Assembly: GCF_000003815.2 (NCBI RefSeq)
Contig: NC_049993.1
Span: 7,107,946 to 7,171,945, forward strand
Reading direction: 5' to 3'
DNA: 64,000 nt
Source: Branchiostoma floridae
Taxonomy: Eukaryota; Chordata; Leptocardii; Amphioxiformes; Branchiostomatidae
Made by a program: the position numbers and the translations under genes. Numbering within the stretch: the stretch's first letter is position 1; the number at the start of each line of letters is the position of its first letter. This document shows positions 58,390-64,000 of this stretch, piece after piece. Under the pieces are notes generated by a model that worked only from the letters and a program-made list of their open reading frames with translations, was not told the origin of the DNA and did no database searches.

Positions 58390-59036
58390 AGGTGACTAAC
58401 CCCGTTTAAGGCCATGGATCACGTAAATATCTGTCTAAGGCGATGAACAAGGTACTGTACTTTTGTATGGTCTACTTAAAACCTACGGTGCGTTATTTAA
58501 TTGCTGCCCCTGCCGATGAAAGTTCAAGAGGGAGGGGGGCGTTCAAATTTAGTTCGGCTAAATTTTCCCGAGCCTGGTACAAGCTGATCGTTAGCTTCCA
58601 GGGATCTAGTCGGGACTGGGAATGGTACCCGTCCGACGGGAAAATTGGACGGGGGCGTGATTCAGAAATATCGGTGGTTTGAAAAAGCATTGGGCTCCAA
58701 TATATTACAACATTTTATTACATGCATTACTACAACTAGTAACGTTACAAGTCGGCATGGCATGTAACGCTATACTTCTTATGATCTTAAAGCATATGTA
58801 TGGAGGTTTTGAGCTTACACTTCTAATCTTAAAGCTGATTGTTTGTAAGGGTCCATATGTTTGATGTGGTACTCATAACTTGATAGTATACTAGCTATAG
58901 TAACGTTGATGTTAGCTAAAGTAAAAGAAGTAAAAAATGTCTCGTTAGAACAATAGCTGGAATAGAAGAACAGTATTGGTTGACACACAAACTAGAGTTT
59001 TAATATTTTCCCTCATGTCAAACAGACATTTTGAGC

Positions 59037-62000
59037 ATGACATCATTTGGCTGGAAGAGAAAAGTCGGGGAAAACGTCACTAAACCTCCCTCAGCGTTCA
59101 GTCCGGGGGAACAGCTGGAAGATGAACACGAGGTGAGTCCTCCAATAGTACTACTACTAGTACTAGTACTACACATAGTAATGGAATAATAATTAAAGGT
59201 TAATGACCCGCCCCGAGGTGTATATGGTGTCATAACGCCTGGTCCTTTGCTATAACCACCTCATAAAACCATTTATTCATTAAACCGGTTTTATTCGGTG
59301 GAGTGGTTATAGCAAAGGACCAGGCGTTATGACACCATGTACACTGAGGAACAGGTGGGTCATTAACGTTATTATCATATAGCCTACCCAAACTTGCGAT
59401 GACGCATAGATCCCTTGTTACTATACGTGTGAATTCCTTTGTCGAATTTGTGACAATTCACATTTGTTCTTTGGTACATACATTTGTAAGGAGATTATAG
59501 ACTGCATTTTGAAACCAAAATTTCCACAGAAAATATTCGGAACATATTGCAGTCTTTGGCTTTTTAGAACAACAAAGCTCATTATCAATGTTAACAGAAG
59601 GAGCCAATCCACCTTGCAGTCTGTACTTATTCCCTCTGCTCTGGCATATGTTTGGCTCCTTTTGATTGGCCAATGCCTGCATATACCTTACTTTCTTGTG
59701 TGTATCGCTCCTTCTGATTGGTCAAAATGAATCGACACCGGCACTGGTGTCGATTTGCATCGACACCGGCACCATTGTCGATGCAAATTGACACCGGTGC
59801 CGGTGTCGATTCATTCTGACCAATCAGAGGAGTCATACACACTGGCCTGGCCGGAATCTACGTGTTATGGTGTCATAACCAACGTGGAACGGGGCCTCCT
59901 GATTGGTCCGCGGTGCCTGGCTATATGATAATGATGTATAAAACCTCATCTTGACCATTACAATGGTACCAGGTTGTACAATCAATATTACAACTGCACG
60001 CAGGAATCCTGCACCCATGCATAAAAAATCATCGCAATTCGTTCAGGAGATACAGTGCCGGAAATGCCCCTTCCACACACTCCATGCTACTGAAAACTAT
60101 GATGTACAAAACTAAATCTTGACCATCACAATGAAAGTTAATGTAAGTACAATGGTATCATGTTGTACAATATTATATGGTGTTGTTTGATACAATCACA
60201 AAGTAGTGCGGTACTACATTATAGAATGTGTAATATGTTGTACATCTGAATGAAAAGATATTGTATGATATTAAATGTCACCTTCACCTTAAAAAGTCAA
60301 TTGTAGGCCATGCAGACAGCAACTGTCTGACTACCACTGTCTTCCGAGACAGATGGAGCCAACACAACAGATATGGTATAGCATGGTATTGTATGCATTA
60401 ATATGGATTGGCATAGTATGGCAAAGTACAATATAATGATACATTATGTGATATTTGATGTATGATATGATATGATATGATATGATATGATATGATATGA
60501 TATGATATGATATGATATGATATGATATGATATGATATGATATGATATGATATGATATGATATGATATGATATGATATGATATGATATGATATGATATGA
60601 TATGATATGATATGATATGATATGATGGACCCAGGTGGACCCAGATGAGGTAGACTGGCTCCATGCTGTGAAGATCCGGAGGTCAGCAGATGGACTGTTG
60701 GAGGATCCTGTCACCAAGGCACACAGGCTGAGGCAGGAGGGGTGTCTACTGGCCGAGAGTCAGAGGTACAGCTTCAACTGTTTCATTTTTCTACTTCTGC
60801 TGTGTCCTGGACAATACCCGCCAAAACCCTATGTAGGGTACCTATTAGGGCTGGGTACTGGTATGGTGCAGGTACTGGTACAAAATCGTTTTTTCTTATT
60901 GGACCGGTCCAGAAAAAACGGATTTAAAAAAATTTGGTGGACCCGATGTTGGACCTATTGGAAACTGAACTGATTATATGATTACTAGTAGGCATTCACA
61001 CGTTTTGGGGGTTTACCGGTTGAGGAAAATAACAAGAGCGAAGTAGAGTATAGTCTATAGTCATTTCTACCAAGTTTTACAGTCAATAGTACAGAGACAG
61101 TTAGTCTTGTAAGATTTTAAAACGCCAGTGGGAGTTCAATACTCCACAAAACTGATGTCTTTGTAGCAAAATGACAATTGTTTTGAGTATCGTCCATTCA
61201 CAAGTTGTCACATACTGAATCAGGTCCAGGTTCAGGTCCAAACCTAGTACCTATGTACAGGAAGGATTTCACTGTGTCAGGCTTACTGGAGGTACAATCA
61301 CAACTTAGATCAAATGTGCAGTGCAATTTTGAAAAATTCAGGGCAGAAAAAAAGATACTCAAGTTCCACTGTTAGGTAGTCTCCTGGCTGAGAGTCAAAG
61401 GTACAGTTACAGCTGTTTCATTTTTCTCCTTTTCTCCTGGACAAGACCCCCTTGGTAAGTATCTACAGGATAACTGTCAGGATACATCATAGAGATGTAA
61501 TCACAAAATATCAATCTTGCAGGGCAATTTTGAAAAAATTCAGTGCAGAAAAAAAGATGCCAAAAGCCCCACTGTTATGTCACTATCTCTACATATGTAG
61601 CCAGCCCTGTCTTGAAGGAGTACCACAATGAATATGTTATGGCAGACTGCTCCATACTTTGTTATAGGAAATGTCTTTGATACTCTAAATCAGGTGTAGT
61701 TGTATGACTATGAGTAGGTTCATTGATTGTCTGTTTGATTACAGATACTGGGAAGCCATCAGAAGGTGGGAGGATGCTCTGGAACTCACACCGGATGATG
61801 CGATGCTGCATGAGATGAAAGCCCAGGTCAGGATGTCAAATCTTTATCAATAATTTTTTATCAATAAATTTTTTGATGAGCCACATTGGGGTCAGGCATA
61901 GATTGAGGACTTGCTACATGCTTCATTTCAACACTCATACTGATAAGTGAGCTTTTATTCATAACTGAACGACGCACTTTGTTTTGTAATTGTTTTGTAA

Positions 62001-63669
62001 AGCTTAAATTTTTGATGGTTCTCCCTGCTGCCTAACCATGTAACCAATAGAGAATTGGTAACCAAGTGGCTACATCAGCGTGCTTTATCATAAATCTCCC
62101 AGCCATAAAACTTTGTTGTTACAATCTGTTCAGCAAAGTTAATGTTAGTGCCTGCTTGGCTTGGAGTCCTTGTATTATAATTGGCATTAATGTAATAACT
62201 CCTGTCATCCCCAGGCGTACATGGAGGTGCATGAAGTCTTCCCAGCAGTCCAGGCTGCAGAGAAAGCGGTGACCTCTGACCCAAGATGGTGGGTGGCGTA
62301 CCAGACTCTGGGAAGGGCACAACTTGGACTTGGGGACCTCAAACTCGTAAGGAGCACAACTTCGTTCATGTTTATAAAAAAAATGCATGCCTAGCCTCTA
62401 ACCATTTCCTGTATTTTTCCATTTTTATTTTAAAAAGTTTTAAAATTTTTCTTTCTTACTTTTTCCCTATCTAGTTTTATTGTATGTACATTTCCATTAT
62501 ACTTGATATGTTGGCCATCAATTTGCAATGTTGACAAGGTTTTATTTGCTGACAAGGTTTTATAAAGATATGTCAAACAACTTTAAGTACTGAATGTATC
62601 TTGATGGTCTGGTCAGTAGATCTACAAATGTACTATTGAATTAGTGCCAACTACAAACTGAATATCAACTGTGGGGTTTAGAAATCCAGTTGTTTAAATG
62701 TTTTAATGACTTCCAAATGTTTCTTTTTTCTTTCCAGTCAATTTCCAGCTTTTCAAAAGCCATTCATCTCAACCCTGCCTGCAGCAAGGAATTGTGGGAA
62801 GACGACCTTAAATGGGCGTGCTCCCTGTTGGAGGAAAAGAGAGAACTAGAGAGAAAGGCAGAAGAGGAGGAAACAGAAGCTACTGCTGGGGTTTCTGGTG
62901 AACTGGACACTGAGCATGATGTAAGGGTGACAGTTGGAAACCATTTTACTGTTGGTAGAGAGGAGAGAAGAACTAACATGGCAACAGTTACTGTTGGAGT
63001 AACAGAGTCACATGTACGGTGTAGGGCAGTGCTGCATAGGACAACTACCTAGGAATGGACTTGTATGATAAATGTGCATTGTGCTTATGATCAAGAGTAT
63101 GTGCGATGTACTAGTTCACGGATAGGAGCATATTTTATTTTTGAATTATCTTACTTTAAACAATGTACATACATTTTCTTTTTGTCAACCAAGTTTAACC
63201 AATTTTTTTCATGAAAAGAAGCAGAGCACCTATCAAATATCCTTAACAAACATATCAACTCTGCAAATTGATTGTGTGAGAAATACAGAATAAATGCATT
63301 TGCACATAGTTTCATTCTGTCCTAGAAGTCATCATGACTGTATTAGATATATGTTCAAGAGGGATACTTTGAGATCCACAGGACAATATTTTATTTAGAT
63401 AACTGCTGAGACAATGTCTTTTTTTTAAGAGTGTAAGAAAGGATAGCAATCCATAGATAGTGTTTGTTGTAAAACTCATCCATGTTTAGGCATACATATA
63501 CAGGTTGTACTTTCAGGACGACTACTGGTATCCACAGTTTCCTGACCCTCCCCTCGCTGTCGGTGAAGCACCTGGTACTGAAGACACCGACACACCTGTC
63601 ATGGACAGGTATCAGACACACCTGCGCAGGTTTCAGAGTAGGTGTAGGGCAGGAACAACAGAGAGATGA
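59037..63669 (+). CDS. TTC33: Tetratricopeptide repeat protein 33 orthologue
   Basis: The coding exons are 59037-59132, 60635-60765, 61745-61826, 62215-62346, 62738-62920 and 63517-63669 (258 residues; vertebrate TTC33 is about 260). The start peptide MTSFGWKRKVGENV and the segments DWLHAVKIRR, YWEAIRRWEDALELTPDDA, YQTLGRAQLGLGDL and AIHLNPACSKELWEDDL match TTC33 in order. The middle exons encode tetratricopeptide repeats (about residues 60-180), helical hairpins that normally bind protein partners. The family's precise role is poorly defined. All introns have GT-AG ends. The last exon begins DDYWYPQFPDPP and differs from the vertebrate tail. If the donor at 62920 is not used, exon 5 reads on to a TAG at 63052 with an AATAAA at 63289. 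The exon 2 acceptor follows a TATGA microsatellite by 8 bases. Confidence 0.93.
59200..59367. repeat. Foldback element in TTC33 intron 1
   Basis: GTTAATGACCCGCCCCGAGG and the following GGTGTCATAACGCCTGGTCC, CTTTGCTATAACCAC are repeated in reverse complement at the other end (GTGGTTATAGCAAAGGACC to GGTGGGTCATTAAC), with arms of about 62 bp. TTAA occurs at both outer ends and could be a target duplication or simply part of the terminal repeat. Confidence 0.8.
59694..59846. repeat. Long imperfect palindrome with CCAAT motifs, TTC33 intron 1
   Basis: The sequence is nearly its own reverse complement over about 150 bp. The left arm TGTGTATCGCTCCTTCTGAT, then TGGTCAAAATGAATCGACACC, mirrors the right arm GGTGTCGATTCATTCTGACC, then AATCAGAGGAGTCATACACA. 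Inside, CGACACCGGCAC-type units form smaller palindromes. ATTGG/CCAAT occurs at symmetrical positions. It is probably another foldback element. The CCAAT boxes may be incidental. Confidence 0.8.
59953..60170. repeat. Two diverged direct copies in TTC33 intron 1
   Basis: GATGTATAAAACCTCATCTTGACCATTACA at 59953 onward recurs as GATGTACAAAACTAAATCTTGACCATCACA at 60101 onward. Each is followed by a GGTAYCAxGTTGTACAAT phrase. The second copy holds an extra insertion of about 20 bp. This is a local duplication without coding potential. Confidence 0.6.
60461..60625. repeat. Pure TATGA microsatellite, 33 copies
   Basis: There are 33 uninterrupted copies of TATGA (165 bp). It ends 8 bases before the AG (60633-60634) used as acceptor for TTC33 exon 2, so it occupies the place of the branch point and polypyrimidine tract. 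On the minus strand it gives an artefactual open frame of repeating HIISY residues. Confidence 0.98.
61290..61580. repeat. Partial exon-2 duplication and tandem units in TTC33 intron 2
   Basis: The segment 61375-61449 is a diverged copy of 60741-60822, covering the last 25 bases of exon 2, its donor site and the start of intron 2 (CTGGCTGAGAGTCAAAGGTA, then CAGTTACAGCTGTTTCATTT). It lies between two direct copies of another unit (61290-61380 and 61493-61580, both with TGCAATTTTGAAAA or close variant and CAGAAAAAAAGAT). The duplicated exon end lacks an acceptor and is not coding. Confidence 0.75.
63289..63294 (+). other. Polyadenylation signal for alternative TTC33 3' end
   Basis: AATAAA occurs 237 bases after the TAG at 63052 that ends the read-through version of exon 5, and upstream of the last exon at 63517. 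It could serve an isoform ending in the intron. Read-through residues after EHD (VRVTVGNHFTVGRE and onward) are not conserved family sequence as far as I can tell. Confidence 0.5.
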
Positions 63670-64000
63670 CACCACCCTGTAGCAGTGATGGTTAGACCAC
63701 TAGTCTGAGACCTACATGTATAATAGCTACGTGTATTTCATGATTTTTTTTCTATTACAAGGAAATGGTCTTATCATACTGGTCAATGTGAACTTGGTGT
63801 AAATAGACTACTTAAGTAAAAAAAAAAGAAACCCATGGGTAGGAACAACGGAGAGATGACAACACCCTATAGCAGTGATGCCACTTACATGGACACCTTT
63901 GGTCAGAACTGACTATTCTGGGACCTACATGTATTTTATGATTTTTTTTTTTTAGTACAACAAGAATAGCCCCTAGCATACTAATCAGTGTTAAGCTAAT
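63646..64000. repeat. Tandem duplication spanning TTC33 stop region
   Basis: Unit A (63646-63800) includes the last codons and stop of TTC33 (GGAACAACAGAGAGATGACA) and a following CCACCCTGTAGCAGTGATG. Unit B (63838 to the window end) repeats these (GGAACAACGGAGAGATGACA; ACACCCTATAGCAGTGATG). In both units this is followed by GACCTACATGTA, a T-run and CATACTxxTCAxTGT. The duplicate sits in the presumed 3' untranslated region. Confidence 0.8.

Larger units (their letters stand above)
56013..59036. other. Upstream region of TTC33 with repeats
   Basis: No protein-coding exon is supported. The region holds a terminal-inverted-repeat element (57761-58322), two degenerate copies of that element's end (about 57240-57290 and 57335-57390, both with GGCYRACTGMAGTACTGCA) and a possible TTC33 leader exon near 58341-58389. 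The first kilobase shows nothing I can name. Confidence 0.45.

Noticed and set aside
60331..60717. Minus-strand frame of repeating HIISY residues
   Set aside because: It is the translation of the TATGA microsatellite.

Overview
The window is animal genomic DNA. It has split genes with GT-AG introns, many short inverted-repeat elements, SINEs and non-LTR retrotransposon fragments. The base composition, recurrent words such as TAACGTTA, and the repeat style suggest an amphioxus (Branchiostoma) or a close relative. The organism call is an inference. There are no rRNA or tRNA operons, CRISPR arrays or bacterial features.

Four genes have exons that join in frame. (1) 24742-16385, minus strand: a type I membrane protein of the immunoglobulin superfamily. 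It has a signal peptide, three Ig-like domains, one transmembrane segment, a tail with several tyrosines (including a YIPM site) and a C-terminal SH3 domain. It is encoded by six exons, all joined in phase 1. (2) 47854-50672, plus strand: a small secreted cysteine-rich protein of 118 residues in four exons, with a probable acidic propeptide, a dibasic cleavage site and ten cysteines. I recognise no family. (3) 52965-51695, minus strand, with a likely upstream exon ending at 55172: a charged coiled-coil protein with an internal 12-residue repeat. (4) 59037-63669, plus strand: the orthologue of TTC33, a tetratricopeptide repeat protein, in six exons, with a possible alternative 3' end.

Three weaker candidates are single open exons with splice or polyadenylation signals, all on the minus strand: 7618-7357, 44022-43732 (97 codons, phase 1-1), and 49388-49048, which lies inside intron 1 of the cysteine-rich gene. 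About 0-16 kb, 25-43 kb and 44-47 kb are otherwise gene-poor.

Mobile DNA makes up much of the structure. A truncated, RTE-like non-LTR insertion with 12-bp target duplications lies at 45740-46223. A restriction-like-endonuclease (R2/Dong/NeSL/Hero-type) element interrupted by one stop codon lies at 30301-31960. There are foldback elements at 2273, 4712, 13150, 19023, 53896, 55763, 57761, 59200 and 59694, two of them with exact 9-bp target duplications. SINE copies with tRNA-like heads (9.2, 18.5, 36.4 kb) and one with a 5S-rRNA-like head (54.5 kb) appear to share a central domain.

The genes do not form an obvious pathway. The Ig/SH3 receptor looks like a cell-surface signalling protein, the cysteine-rich gene a secreted effector or ligand, and the coiled-coil and TTC33 genes intracellular proteins. 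The most unusual points are the Ig-TM-SH3 architecture, the orphan cysteine-rich secreted protein, the TTC33 splice acceptor that abuts a pure TATGA array, and SINEs that share one body under two kinds of polymerase III head.
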